A stretch of 64,000 nt of DNA from Berberis thunbergii (GCA_003290165.1 QNQO01000542.1:62001-126000), one strand, 5' to 3'. Positions 47,996-60,595 are shown, numbered from the stretch's first letter. Notes: generated from the letters alone by a model not told the origin. Program-made: numbers and translations.

Positions 47996-49036
47996 AAGGG
48001 CTGGGCAGGTCCGGGTAACCAGCCCGAAAATTAAAAACCAAAAATCGGCCCGATTATTTTAAGCCCGCAATTCTGAGGCCCGAGATCGGACGGAGTTGGG
48101 CCAGTTAACCGAATTCCGAACCGGTCTCGGGTCGGTCTCGGTCCATAGCACAAATGTCCAAACTCCAAAGCCCAAATTTTACTGTTGGAGACAATGACAA
48201 CTTGCAATTTGCATTAATTGATTTTACTATTGGAGACAATGACAACTTGCAATTTGTAATTTGCATTAATTGACTTGCAATTTTACTAGAAACTCTGTTA
48301 GAATAGACTTCAGAAGTCTGATACAGCTCGTTAATTGACTTGGATACAGTGCCAAGAACATTTCATTTGTGGATTTAGATCCAAGTTTTGTGTGTTGAAC
48401 CGAAAACGTTTTGAGATTGTTGAATCGAAGAGCTAGTAACTAAAGAAAGAAATGGCTGAAGCTTGCAGTGAGTCTTGTTGTTGAGCAAATGATTCCATTT
48501 GTGATTGAAGAAGCAAAATTGTTGAAAGGAGTGCGGGGTGAGGTGGTGGCCATCAAAGATGAAATGGAATCCGTTCGTGTTTTGCTCAGGGATGTTGATG
48601 CAAGGGCAGAGATTGATGAAGATGTCAGTATCGTGCTTGGGTTAACCCACTTCTCCTCTTCTTCACGGCGACCTCCACGGCCTCCGCCTCACCCATGGTC
48701 ACCACGACAACCGAATCCACGACAAAAACCTTCCCTGTCACCACCCTGCCATGATTAGTGTTTTTTTTATTTTGTTTTTTTTTATTTACGTCTCTCTCTG
48801 GTTGGAGTAGAGTAGGGGCGCTAAGAGGCCGACTCTCTCTGAAGACGAAATGTGGGAAGTGGAGGTAAGGGTTTTATTTTATTCATACCTGGGCTGGGCA
48901 TCCGACGGGTTTCAGGAAGGGTAACCGAGGTCCGGACCAGAAACATCGGGTCGGGCCGGGTTTTAAAATCGATTATTTAATAATAAATAAAAAACCTATC
49001 CAACCCGATCGGTTCGATCTGAAATGCCCACCCCTA
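47996..49036. mobile_element. hAT-like TIR element carrying an NLR gene fragment
   Basis: The ends aagggctgggca and, inverted, tgcccacccct(a) pair with two mismatches. The flanking 8-mers are atttaaac (47988-47995) and gtttaaac (49037-49044). The paralogous unit at 49780-49795 reads straight through as gttgaaac, giving the empty site. Subterminal DNA is rich in CCCGA/TCGGG, related to 23529 and 39988. The interior contains an Rx-type coiled-coil fragment and a GC-rich CCACGG/CCTCC segment of unknown origin. No transposase was seen. Confidence 0.8.
48452..48634 (+). pseudogene. Fragment of a CC-NBS-LRR resistance gene (Rx N-terminal domain)
   Basis: It begins ATGGCTGAAGC. After a 1-base insertion near 48464 it reads SLVVEQMIPFVIEEAKLL, then EVVAIKDEMESVRVLLRDVDARA, the first helices of the Rx-type coiled coil of plant NLR immune receptors. 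It breaks off after about 60 residues into unrelated GC-rich DNA. The P-loop NB-ARC and LRR parts are absent. It is carried inside the TIR element 47996-49036. Confidence 0.8.
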
Positions 49037-49465
49037 GTTTAAACTGGAAACAACAAACAAACAAACATTAATCGTCAAATCAAGTCCAGCAGAGTTAGTC
49101 GGCAGAAACTAAACAAGTAGATTCTATTGGTTGTACCTAAGGATGCATGGATACGGACATGCATGTCATGTCAGACACGGACACGATACGCCGACTCGGC
49201 AATTTTCCAAAAACTAGGACTCATCGACACGTCATACTATTTTTTTTAATAAGTCATATAAATAATAATCTAATAAAGTGTCTTCCTAGAGTGTCTTGAA
49301 GAATATGATTCTGTTGCAAAAAAAAATATTAAACTAGAGAAAAAATACAATAGAAAAGAAGTAGAGGAGAGAAGAAGCAAATGAGAGAAAAATAAGGAGG
49401 AAAGATTAAGAAAAACATAAACTACTTCTTAGGTGCCAGACTCAAATGAAAAAAGAAACAAATGT

Positions 49466-49549
49466 GTCAGGATGGCCGAGTGGTCTAAGGCGCCAGACTC
49501 AAGTTCTGGTCCTCTAACGAGGGCGTGGGTTCAAATCCCACTTCTGACA
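49466..49549 (+). tRNA. tRNA-Leu (anticodon CAA)
   Basis: An 84-nt gene without intron. The acceptor stem GTCAGGA pairs with TTCTGAC. The A box is tggccgagtgg and the B box gggttcaaatcc. The class II variable arm (tcctctaacgaggg) and the anticodon loop actCAAgt are present. Upstream AAACAAATG provides the CAA start context common to plant tRNA genes, and a T5 terminator follows at 49556-49560. Confidence 0.95.
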
Positions 49550-50176
49550 ATTGAATTTTTATTTATTTTCTTTTCTTCTATATTTAAAAAGAATTTTGCT
49601 AAATTAATTACATTTTTTCCTATGATTAAAAGTTGGTTCAAAGAGGCAAAGGCTACATACAACACTTTGGGCAGATTGATAGTTTTGTCTAATGGTTGCA
49701 GGGTGAAGGAGGAACTCTTCATCGGAATCAGGAACCTTAACCCAGATTGCTTTAAGAGATTTATCATATGTTACAGTGTTGTTGAAACTGGAAACAACAA
49801 ACATTAATTGTCAAATCAAGTCCAACAAAGTTAGTCGCCAGAAACTGAACAAGTAGATTCTATTGGTTGTACCCAAGGATGCACCGATACGGACACGACA
49901 CGCTGATTCGACAACTTTCCAAAAACTAGGACTCGGAGACACGTCATACTATTTTTTTAATAAGTCATATAAATAATAATATAATAAAGTGTCTTCCTAG
50001 AGTGTCTTGAAGAAGATGATACTGTTGCAAGAAAAAAAAATTAAAGTAGAGAAAAAATACAATAGAAAAAAGTAGAGGAGAGAAGAAACAAATGAGAGAA
50101 AAATAAGAAGCAAAGGTTAAGAAAAAACAAAACTACCTCTAAGGTACCAAACTCAAATGAAAGAAGAAACAAATGT

Positions 50177-50260
50177 GTCAGGATGGCCGAGTGGTCTAAG
50201 GCGCCAGACTCAAGTTCTGGTCCTCTAACGAGGGCGTGGGTTCAAATCCCACTTCTGACA
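50177..50260 (+). tRNA. tRNA-Leu (anticodon CAA), second copy
   Basis: Its sequence is identical over all 84 bases to the copy at 49466. It also has a CAA-type upstream context and a T5 terminator at 50267-50271. It arose with the tandem duplication of this segment. Confidence 0.95.
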
Positions 50261-51293
50261 ATTAAATTTTTATTTATTTTCTTTTCTTTTATATTTAAAA
50301 AGAATTTTGCTAAATTAATTTTTTTTTTTTTGTTGCTATGATTAAAAGTTGGTTCAAAGAGGCAAGGCTACATACAACACTTTGGGCAGATAATTTATTC
50401 TAAACTAAAGATATTTTATTCTGAAATTAAAAAAAAGAAAAGAAGCCATGACTAAAAACTGGATCAAAGAGGCAAGGGCCACATACAACACTTTGGGCAG
50501 ATTGATAGTTCTGTCTAACGGTTGCAGGGTGAAGGAGGAACTCTTCATCGGAATTAGGAACCTTAACATGTTGAAACTGGAAACAACAAACAAGCAAACA
50601 TTAATCGTCAAATCAAGTCTAGAGTTAGTCGACAGAAACTGAACAAGTAGATTCTATTGGATGTACTCAAGGATGCACGGACACGACACGCCGACTCGAC
50701 AATTTTTAAAAAACTAAGACTCGGAGACACGTCATACTATTTTTTTAATAAGTCATATAAATAATACTATAATAAAGTGTCTTCCTAGTGTGTCTTGAAG
50801 AAAATGATAATGTTGCAAGAAAAAAATTAAAGTAGAGAAAAAATGCAGTAGAGGAGAGAATAAGCAAATGAGAAAAAAATAATAAGCAAAGATTAAGAAA
50901 AAAATAAACTATCTCTATGCTTTAGTGGTTTTTTGCCCTATTTATCTTAAATTGCAATTGAAATAATCATTCACTTTAGATGAGTCAACAACCATTATAT
51001 TACGTGGTTATTTACAAACATCTAAAAGTAAAAAAATAAAACAAGGTTGGTTTTCAAATCTCGACTGTGTCCTGACCAAGTTCAGGACGGGTGTATCTGA
51101 CACGTTAACCACATTGACCATGTGTCTGACACCTACCGACACGTGTCAAGTGAGTGTCGTGTGTCAGATACGACAAGTTTTCGAAGAGTCTGTGTTTCCT
51201 TGGCTGTACCTTGTTTTTGAATTTTCGCACACTGTTGTACCACACAAACACCAAGGTCCTGGAATGTTTTCGCAACTTCGCTTAGGGGATCAA

Positions 51294-52712
51294 TGATGTT
51301 CACATAATTATTACATAATATACATCCTAATTGATATTTGTTAGTGTTTTGGATATTGTATTTTAGTTTAATTATTTTATTTTTGTAGGATTTGGAGTTT
51401 AAATGACAAAAGTGCATCAGCGTGGCGAATTTGAAAATTCAAGAAATTGACGAAATTGAGCTGGAGACACTCAAACCAAAGAAAAATAATGAAGTTAGTT
51501 TTGAATTGGTGGAACAAGGAAGTCATATGAATGAACATAGCCAAACCCTTTAGTTTATAATTGAAATACAGCAAATTGAAATTGAAATTGAAATTGGGCT
51601 TCTAATTTAGAATTGAAATTGGGTTTCCAATGGGGTAATTTGGTTTCCAATTTGGGTCCAATAGGGAGTAGGTTTCTCTTTACCTTAAAGACAACCAAAA
51701 AAGAGGAAAGGAGAGTTTTTTTTTTTTGCAGCAACAGCAGCGAGAGGGAGAGAAAAAAAAAACAGAAACGCAAGAAGAAGAGTGCGCAGGACGCTATTGG
51801 TGAGCAGCGAAGATACAGGAGCAGAAACACTGTCCAGGAACATCAAGGAGGCAGCAACGCAGGACGCAACATGACAGCTGGAAGGTAACCAAAACGCATG
51901 ATTGTTGCTCGATGCCGAACCTGCTTGCTTGACGCTGTCCAGCAGTGATGATGTTGTCTAACAGGGTGCACATCGATGTTGCTGTCATCACCTTCGCCAT
52001 GTGTCACTAAACTCTACGCAAGGTGAAGAGACGAACTCCAAGATGTAACGAACTTAATTAATATTTGATTTGTTTTATGCTTTCACGGTGAATAATGGTG
52101 TTTATGATTCTCACTTTTATTTAATATAAGAATTTATGTTATTTTAGTGACAAAGATTTCATCAATTTCTTCGTAGATTATTATTTCGGTAGTTGTCTTT
52201 TTCTTCTCCATATAAGTTTAGTCACGTTTTTCTTATGTGTGAAATTTTTAAGGATCAATTGATTTCGGTAGGTTAGTTATATGTGATCGTCTTTTATTAT
52301 GTTATTGTCTCTGGATATATCGTAAATTTAGGATATCACATATGACCAACCTTTGTGCTTCTAGAAAAAGTAAAATCTAAAATTCATTTACATTAGGATA
52401 TATTAATGCATTAAAGACTATTCTTCCGATTATGTTGTTTGGGATGTGAAATACGTAATCGAGTCATCATAGCAAATCAATACTAGTTGGCGCGTGAAAT
52501 CTAGGAGGGATTCTTGAAACCTTGTCACTTTTCTAAGCTTGATTTTTATTAAACTAAATTTAATTTCATATTTTAAAATTGCTAGAATTTTTTACATTTA
52601 ATTTCGCGTAGTTTTTTTTTCCTTGACCTTGTTTTGTAGATCGTTTTCCCTCGTGGGATCGACACCCCAATCTTTACTGCAATTGAATGCATGTACTATT
52701 TGGGCGTAATCA
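51294..52712 (-). mobile_element. Solo LTR V, inside an HCF101-like exon
   Basis: It runs from tgatgttcac to gggcgtaatca, giving TG...CA ends. Its left end (ttcacataattattacataatata) matches the inverted 3' end of LTR copy Y at about 28990-29022. Its right end contains ccctcgtgggatcgac, the inverted start block of the same family. The 5-mers atcaa (51289-51293) and atcag (52713-52717) flank it. Excising it rejoins the HCF101-like exon (VVAD then PLSEVAKTF), which fixes the ends within a base or two. There are no internal retroviral genes. Confidence 0.75.
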
Positions 52713-54196
52713 ATCAGCAACCACTTCAGGCATTCCACTATCTCCAGAAGCTGATAGATGCCAAAATGAAATCAAACGTTTGTCTCCTACACAGTATGAA
52801 AGATCCTCTTCAGCATATACTAGTACATATTGTTTAAATGCTTACAGTTGGTCTGATGGGCAGATCAAATAGATGTGGGATTCCAAACTGTTGAACGATC
52901 TGGGGAGGATATGATAAAGACATTAGACATCAGAGCATTTGCTAATAAAGGTAATAAGTATAATTGGAGCTAATCAATATAGAATAACATGGAAATAAAA
53001 CCCTATTTCCTATCTTAAGAAAGGACGATTGAAATGGATTGGAAGATAGAACTTAGAAGATAACTTCTGTGCAGATCATACCAGTCAGTAGTAGTCAATA
53101 GTTGGTTGATCACACTAGAAACCATTGGACCTCACATTATTGCTCGTCCTTGACCAGCAAAACCAAAGGACACTAACTTGACACCCATGTATTCTGTGGG
53201 AATTATTGTTTTCTTCTCTGGATCCTGGAAGCAGTTTCTTCGATCTCATTCCATGACATTTCAAGATAACATAAGCGATATTTATTTCAGACTAAAGTAA
53301 TATTACCACTTCCAAGACTCAGCTTTCAGGGGAGACCATTGTTGGTAGACTTGGACCATAAACATCAGCAATCAGCATCAAAGATTCCAACTCTAGCACC
53401 CATACCAGCCAAAGTATATGCAAAGTTTACAACTACCGTTGATTTCCCCACACCTCCCTGTACCGATTAATTAAGTAAAGGAGAACCAAGAAGAACATTA
53501 AGAACTGGAGGGATTAGTGCAAGAGATAGGTACGTGGTTTCATAACTCTGATATTTGTATCTTGGATTGTTTTTGGTCCGGAAGTTCGTCCTGCAGGCTG
53601 CGCTGACATTGTTACTTTCACTTTTTTAACCCAAGGAAGCACCGCCACCACCTCATTTGCCTTTTGTTTCAAATTGCCCAGATACGAAAACTGGTGAATA
53701 TTATAGTGCAAGACCAGGAAACAAAATGGAAAAGGAGAATGGCCTACAAAACTTGTAGCAGGAAGTAAAATGCATCAGCAACCAGGAAATGTCGCAAAAA
53801 ATGCCCAATCAAAACAAGGTATAAGCAAAGCCACAACTAAACTCAGTTTGGAATCATTTTTTACTGAGTAACTAATAATGGAAAATACAGCTCTTGCTTA
53901 TCAAACAGGGGATCAGGTTTCATTTACCATGTCTTTGACTGGGACATGCTAGTGTAGTGAGTTCCAACCGGAATGAGACCTGAAATTAATGAGGCAAAGT
54001 ATGTAATCTTTTCAACATAACTGAGGGAAAAAGTTTTCATGGTTGTCATTACTTACCTCTCCCAAGGCATCATCAATATTCAAATCTTTAACAAACCCGC
54101 ATGAAACAATGCCTGTTCCAAAATCAGGATCAATGATCTGGGACAAGGCTGCCAGTACATTTTTTGCAGCTGTGGGTGATGCTGTAGAAGTGCCGG

Positions 54197-55348
54197 CTAC
54201 AAGAAACAAAGTTGTGGCAGATTAGATAGTTAAATTAGAACAAGAATAAGATAAAACGAGAGTTTACCTAGTTGGCATCAGTGTTTATATATTGGTACCC
54301 GAACAAATAATTACCATAACTCTCCAATTGTTCCAATGGAGAGAAAAACATACCATGTCATTACTCAAAGGTGGTATTGTCACTGATATGCATTCATGCT
54401 TTAGAGTCTGAGCAATAACATTGCATCACAAACTTTCATACCAGAAAATCATTTAGCATAAATCATGCTTCGGTGCTTTTCAAATTCCTGTTAGGATCCC
54501 ATTAGTGAGACCACCTACATCTGTTCCTCTAGATAATTTTAAGCCCTAACTGCCGTGTATCAGAACGGACCAACATTCCTTGGTTTGAATCATGGAAGTC
54601 CTATGCCGCGGACAAGGCTATCTTGGAATATGCATCAAAGTGGATGTCTATCTGGAAAAGACTAAAGACATCACAATTGTATAAAGGGAGTCTCTCCCAT
54701 GAAAGAAGGCCACCAAGGGGAAGAATGCTACTAGGACAAAAGTGAGAACCACGAGAATCTTGGCAAAAAGCTGTTGGAGTATCCACGTGATCTGGATTGG
54801 TTTTCAACAATAGTAAACCCATGTAAAGTGGTTTGAGAAGGAGTGCGTTTGAGGCTCGGTTATAATCATTTAATACTATTTTATTACTCTAATTTCTTTC
54901 TAAATTTTAAGTAACTTAATTAATTATTAATTTATTAAATATAATATACATAAACATGAGCAATAATTCTAGCCAATCTTGTTTACCGATTTTTTTGGTT
55001 TTTTATTTTATTTTTATTCATTATATAGATAGTGATTGTGTTATATATTAATATATATATATATATATTAAAAACTATTAAACAAGATTGACTAGACTTA
55101 CTCAAACATGAGACATGTCATATGTATGTGAAAATTAACTAATACGAGTCAAATGGGTCTGACGAGTCATATGGGTAAGTGATTCACTATGACACAATAA
55201 ACTAGCTGAGTCATAATGGGTTGTGTCGGATTGACCGTCCTAATGCAAATCATGTTTTGCTTCAGTTATTGACACGTTTAGCAAAATCAGTTTTAGATTT
55301 GAAATTTTCACGGGATTGTGATTTAACACCATCTATTAATAAAATTTT
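54197..55348. other. Region upstream of the pseudogene, no first exon found
   Basis: The transit-peptide exon expected upstream of 54196 was not recognised. The minus-strand frame at 54822-54601 has no family resemblance I can name. An (AT)n run lies near 55050-55069. Confidence 0.45.
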
Positions 55349-55468
55349 GAGAGATGCTAGATGGCGAGGAAACCAGCGAGGGGAGTGAGGTGGAGCCATT
55401 CCCTCCCCTCGGGATGCACGCGTTGAATTTTCTTGCACGTATCCCAAGGGGAGGGAATGGTTCCCCTC

Positions 55469-55916
55469 TGTCAGGACTCAAGGTCAGAGGCCTTTCTAAT
55501 GGTCTCAAAACTCAATGTTCCCTTTTGAAAAGTGCCCAAAAGCTTAGCATCTATATTATAGGGGGAAGGTTTGAGCTCTTGACTGTGAGAATGTGTTGCC
55601 TCCATTGCATAGTCGGGCCAGACTGTACCGCTAGCATTTTTATTATTTTCTTTGCATTGTTTTTCAACTTCAAACTTGTATTTCCATCGCTCGATAGCAT
55701 CGAACTAGTCTTGAGCAACGTCCTTTCGAACGTTCCTCCCCATTGTAATCTATTGAATGTGAATGAGAGCTTTTACTGACTATTGTGCATTGTTATATTG
55801 TTTACAGATTGATATTGTGCATTCTCAAGTTAATATTTGTGTCCGTCAAAGTAACTACTCATAGGCTTACTAGTGAATTGGATAGCTAGTGTCGCACGGA
55901 TTACTAGTCCGTGACA
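55469..55916 (+). repeat. 5' LTR of the chromovirus
   Basis: 448 bp, bounded by TG...CA and the ccctc target duplication. It is the pair of 60596-61043. Confidence 0.93.
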
Positions 55917-55918
55917 GT

Positions 55919-55930
55919 TGGTATCAGAGC
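55919..55930 (+). promoter_or_regulatory. Primer binding site (initiator tRNA-Met)
   Basis: TGGTATCAGAGC starts three bases after the 5' LTR and is complementary to the 3' end of plant initiator tRNA-Met. Confidence 0.9.
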
Positions 55931-55943
55931 TAGAGCTTGTTGA

Positions 55944-58900
55944 ATGCAAACCAGAATGCAGGAAATAAATGAGCGCCTTAGCGCTATGGAGGAACGACAG
56001 GCCAGTCGAATGCATAGACTGGAAAGTAGAATGGACCAGTTGAACACTTTGGGAGAACAGATTAGTCGGTTGGATGGACTCTTTTCATTGGCAGACAGAG
56101 TGGATTCACTGGTTGAGCACGTTGATAACTTAGAGGGACGAACAGTCGCAATAGAAGAGTCGCATCACCCCACAGCTCAGGTGATGAGTGACTTCCAATT
56201 ACAGTTGGAGAACTTATTTGCAAGGGTTGGTTTGCTAACCAAGGCCACTGGGACGACTGATCACCCTAGGATGAAAGTACCCGAGCCAAAGTCATATGCT
56301 GGGGCACAAGATGGGAAGGAGTTAGAGAACTTCTTATTTGATCTGGAGCAGTATTTTCGCGCGATGAACCCCAAATCAGAATAAGCCAAGGTTACCATGG
56401 CGACCATGTACTTAGCAGGTGATGCGAAACTATGGTGGAGAACCAAATATGTAGATATGGAAGAAGGTCGCATCCTTATTAGAACTTGGGCAGACCTCAA
56501 GAAGGAACTCAGAAATCAATTCTTGCCTGAGAACACTGATTTCTTAGCAAGGAGGAAGCTCCACACCATCAAACAGACAGGCAATATTCGAGACTATGTC
56601 CGACAATTCTCAACTTGCTTGCTAGATATTCGAGACATGTCTGAGAAGGACAAAGTTTTCTGTTTCATGGAACAAGCTCAGCCACTTCTACAAGCAGAAT
56701 TGCAAAGGCAGAAGGTGACAGATATTACAAGTGCTATTGCGGCAGCAGAAAGGTTTAGCGATTATATGCCCATGACTGGATCCATTTCGCTCAATCACTC
56801 CACAGCTAGAACTAGCAGTACCAATTCAAGCTCAGGGTCGAATGCTCGTTCACCTCATCAAAATTGGGGAAACTCAAGTCAGAACTGAGGAAACTATAAT
56901 TCTCGGTCGTCCAACCAGAATTGGAGTTCCAACAAAAATTGGAATGTCAGCTCTAGCAACTCAAATTACAACAACAAAGGAGTGCAAAACTACTCTGGAC
57001 AGTGGAGACCATCTGCCCCTGCCCCATGCATTCTTTGCAATAGCAGAGATAACCCAACATGCAAATGTCCATCCAAACCAGCTCTACACTCATTGATGTC
57101 ACTGCTTCAAGCAGAACCTTCTAACCCGACCGCATCGAGCTCGAACTCCACCAACAATGAGACCTCCCAAATGGGAGCTCTACGCAAGCTCAATGTTGTC
57201 AAAGGAGAAATGTATGAGCACCCACACAAGAAGGCTTTACAATACATCGACATCACTATCAATGGGTTCCCTTCCCAAGCATTGTTGGATTCCGGAGCGA
57301 CAGACAATTTTATTGCCCCAGATGAAGCTAGACGTGTGGGTCTGAACTTATAAGGAGATGTGGGTAAGTTGAAAGCTGTCAACTCTGAGGCAATCTCTAT
57401 TAATGGTATGGCTAGAGCTGTGCCACTACAGGTTGGTCCATGGAAAGGAAAATCAAACTTCTTGGCCGTTCCACTTGATGATTTTAAGGTGATTCTTGGC
57501 CAATAATTCTTCCGAGGAGCTGCAGCAGGACCATTACCTTTCATGGACTCCTTGGGGTTTTTCGAACCCAGACTACGCATTGTACCAACCTCAATTCGAC
57601 CAACAACTCATGATAGAATATTGTCGGCGCTCCAAGTCAAGAGGGGCTTGGCCAAAGGAGAAGATACATACTTAGCTGTGGCAAAGCTAGAGATGGAAGA
57701 TGATACTAGCAAAATTCCTGAGGAAGCTGCCCAAGTTATTGCTGACTTCAGCGAAGTGATGCCGGATGAATTGCCAAAGAATCTACCTCCCAGCAGGCTC
57801 ATTGATCATGAAATTGAGTTAGTCCCTGGTGCCAAGCCACCCGCACGTAGTCCATATCGCATGAGCCCTCCAGAGCTGACCGAATTGAGAACACAACTAG
57901 ATGGCTTGTTGGAGTCAGGATTCATTCGGCCCTCTAAAGCACCTTATGGGGCACATGTTCTTTTCAGCGGAAACATGATGGCAGTCTTCGCCTTTGTGTT
58001 GATTATAGAGCCTTGAACAAAGTCACTATAAAGAACAAATACCCGCTGCCGCTCATTGCAAACTTATTCGACCAACTTGGATCCGCCAGATACTTCACAA
58101 AACTCAACTTGAGATCAAATTACCATCAGGTCCGCATTGCTGCTGGTGACGAACCCAAAACTGCTTGTTCTACTAGATATGGGTCATATGAGTTCCTAGT
58201 AATGTCCTTCGGCTTTACCAATGCTCCAGCTACATTTTGCACCCTTATGAATGACCTGTTCCGTCACCTTCTGGACAAGTCTGTGGTTGTCTATCTTGAC
58301 GACATTGTGATTTATAGTGGGACTATAAAAGAACACCGACATCATTTGCGAGAAGTGTTCCAAATCCTTAAGGATAATCATCTCTTTGTCAAGAAGGAAA
58401 AGTGCTCATTCGGCCAGACCCAGATCAATTTCTTGGGTCATGTTATTGGTAATGGCAAGATTCGGATGGACATGGAGAAAGTCAAGGCAATCCATGATTG
58501 GAACTCTCCTAAGAACGTGTCTCAACTACGTTCTTTCCTTGGACTCGCAAACTATTATCGTCGCTTCATAAGGGACTACTCTAAGAGAGCTGTTGCCTTG
58601 ACAAATTTGTTGAAACAAGACCGAACATGGGAATGGGATAGGCAGTGTGAAGCTTCATTCCAAGACTTGAAACTGGCCGTGATGAAAGATCCAGTATTGG
58701 CCTTGCCAGACATCACCAAGCCCTTTGAAGTACAAACAGATGCATCTGACTATGCCTTAGGGGAGTTTTACTTCAAGATGGTCACCCGGTAGCATATGAG
58801 AGTCGAAAGTTGAATGATACAGAGTCTCGTTACTCAGCTCAAGAAAAGGAATTGCTAGCCATTGTACATTGTTTACGGGTGTGGAGACACTACCTCTTGG

Positions 58901-60584
58901 GGTCTCAAGTCCTTGTTAAAACGGATAATGCTGCAGCAAGCCATTTCCTTACTCAAAAGATGCTAACCTCCAAGCAATCTCGATGGCAGGAAAAATTAGC
59001 AAAATTTGACTTAGTATTGGAATACAAGCCAGGGCGCACTAACAATGTAGCTGATGCACTCAGTAGAAGGGTAGACCTTGCAATGCTAACCCATACTGGT
59101 CCGAGTCACACCATCTTGGAGAAGATCAAAGTAGGCCTACAGACAGATCCACAGGCGAAGGCGATTACAGAGTTGATCAAGCAGGGCAAAACTCGACGGT
59201 TCTGGATAAAAGATGGATCAATACTCACAACTGGTAATCGCCTCTATGTTCCGAGAACTTCGGGTCTGAGAAAAGATCTTTTGAGAGAATGCCATGACAC
59301 CCATTGGGCGGGACATCCAGGTTGGAGACGAACACTTGCCTTGCTAGAGAGGGGGTACTATTGGCCGCAGATACAGGAGGATGTAATGGCCTATGTTCGA
59401 ACCTGCCTTATTTGCCAGCAAGATAAGGTTGAAAGAGATCGACCAGTAGGCTTACTAAAACCTCTGCATGTTCCTACTCGTCCTTGGAAAAGTGTTTCCA
59501 TGGACTTCATTACGGGGTTACCGAAAGTGGAGGATTTCAGAAGTATCATTGTAGTTGTCGACCGATTCTCAAAGTATGTGACATTTGTGCCGACCGGACT
59601 GACTTGCACAGCCGAAGATACGGCGCAGTTGTTCCTCGAGCATGTCGTGAAGTATTGGGGACTGCCCGAAAACATTGTTAGCGACCGTGATGCTCGTTTC
59701 ACAAGAAAGTTTTGGAAGGAGTTATTGTTCAAGCTCTTGGGATCCAAACTTAATATGTCAACAAGCCAACATCCCCAATCCGACGGACAGATCGAGCGCT
59801 TTAACTCTATGTTTGAAGAATACCTTCGTCATTTTGTAAGTGCAAACCAGAAAAATTGGGTGGGACTACTTGATGTTGCACAATTCTGTTTCAACTTACA
59901 AAAGAGCTCAGCTACTCACTCCAGCCCCTTTCAGTTAGTCACCGGTCAGCAACCATTGACACCACATACAGTGCTGACCGGATACCAAGGACCCAGCCAA
60001 GAGCTCTTGAATTTGTCAAAGCCTGGCAGAAAAACATTGAAGTTGCTCGAGACTATCTTGAGAAAGCCTCCCGTCACATGAAGAAATGGGCGGACAAGAA
60101 ACGACGAATCGATCCTTTTGAAGTCGGGGACTTGGTATTGGTGAAGTTAGATATGTTCAACAAGTATAAACGGACGGCTAGAGCACACAACAATCTGTTT
60201 CGCAAGTATGAGGGACCGGTACAGATTATTGAGAAAGTAGGCAAAGTCTCCTATCGCGTCAAGTTACCACATTGGCTCCGTTTCACCCATCTTGTCTTCC
60301 ATGCAAGTAACTTGAAGTCCTACCATGCCGATGCCGCTGATCCCACAAGAAATGTATATACCCGAGCATTGCTTAAGCATCCTACTAAGCCAGATCGAGA
60401 AGTGGAAGAAATCTTAGCTGACCGTCTCATCAACAACACAGGCCCGGATAAAGAGTATTTGGTCAAGTGGCAGGATGAACCTCCTTCAGAGATCAGTTGG
60501 GAGCCAGTCGAGCATCTACTGCCATACCTCTCAAAGCTGGAAGAGTACTTGGAAAAGTTCGCTGCGAGGGCGTCAGCGAATTGA
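55944..60584 (+). pseudogene. Broken gag-pol of the chromovirus
   Basis: Gag begins at ATG 55944 with a coiled coil and runs to a degenerate zinc knuckle (CILC...CKCP near 57030). The aspartic protease shows LLDSGATDNF near 57280. RT spans about 57850-58540 with catalytic YLDDIVIYS near 58300. RNase H begins with TDASDYALG near 58740. Integrase (59250-60000) has an H-H-C-C finger ending CLICQQ and a D,D,E core (MDF, SDRDARF, QIERF). A chromodomain (EYLVKWQDEP...SWEP) lies near 60450-60560. In-frame stops occur at 56382, 56886, 57351 and 57504. Single-base frameshifts lie near 57961, 58760 and 60010. No functional polyprotein can be made from this copy. Confidence 0.93.
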
Positions 60585-60595
60585 GTGTGGGAGAG

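Larger units (their letters stand above)
47604..50900. repeat. Tandem array of (tRNA-Leu + HCF101-like exon) units
   Basis: Three units share the same order: tRNA-Leu on +, a ttttatttattttcttttc tail, one HCF101-like exon on -, gaaactggaaacaacaaac, and a block of cggacacgacacgc/acacgtcatactat sequence. tRNA starts are at 47604, 49466 and 50177. Removing the inserted element at 47996-49036 and its 8-bp duplication makes the first spacing about 813 bp, against 711 bp for the second. Units 1 and 3 have an extra partial copy of the exon end (47731-47800, 50340-50400). Confidence 0.85.
43757..54196 (-). pseudogene. HCF101: Dismantled HCF101-like gene (plastid Fe-S scaffold P-loop ATPase)
   Basis: Exons in order on the minus strand: 54196-54057 (DUF59/MIP18-like start, SQIIDPDFGTGIVSCGFVKD), about 53663-53594 (LPWVKKVKVTMSAQPA), about 53460-53307 (P-loop GGVGKST, YGPSLPTMV), 53224-53082 (IIPTEYMGVKLVSFGFAGQG), 52899-52846 (FGIPHLFDLPIRPT), 52750-52713 plus 51292-51210 (QDLGVCVVQQCAK), copies near 50578-50487, 49787-49661 and 47995-47880 (SDEEFLLHP), 44724-44631 plus 43956-43920 (VSITWPDG), and 43825-43757 (IAPYDQL...stop). 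HCF101 assembles [4Fe-4S] clusters for photosystem I in chloroplasts. Defects include TGA stops at about 53319 and 53132 (both CGA-to-TGA type), a 7-bp duplication near 53370, no exons between 53082 and 52899 for the central ATPase part, no recognisable first exon, and insertions in two exons. It is non-functional. Confidence 0.9.
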
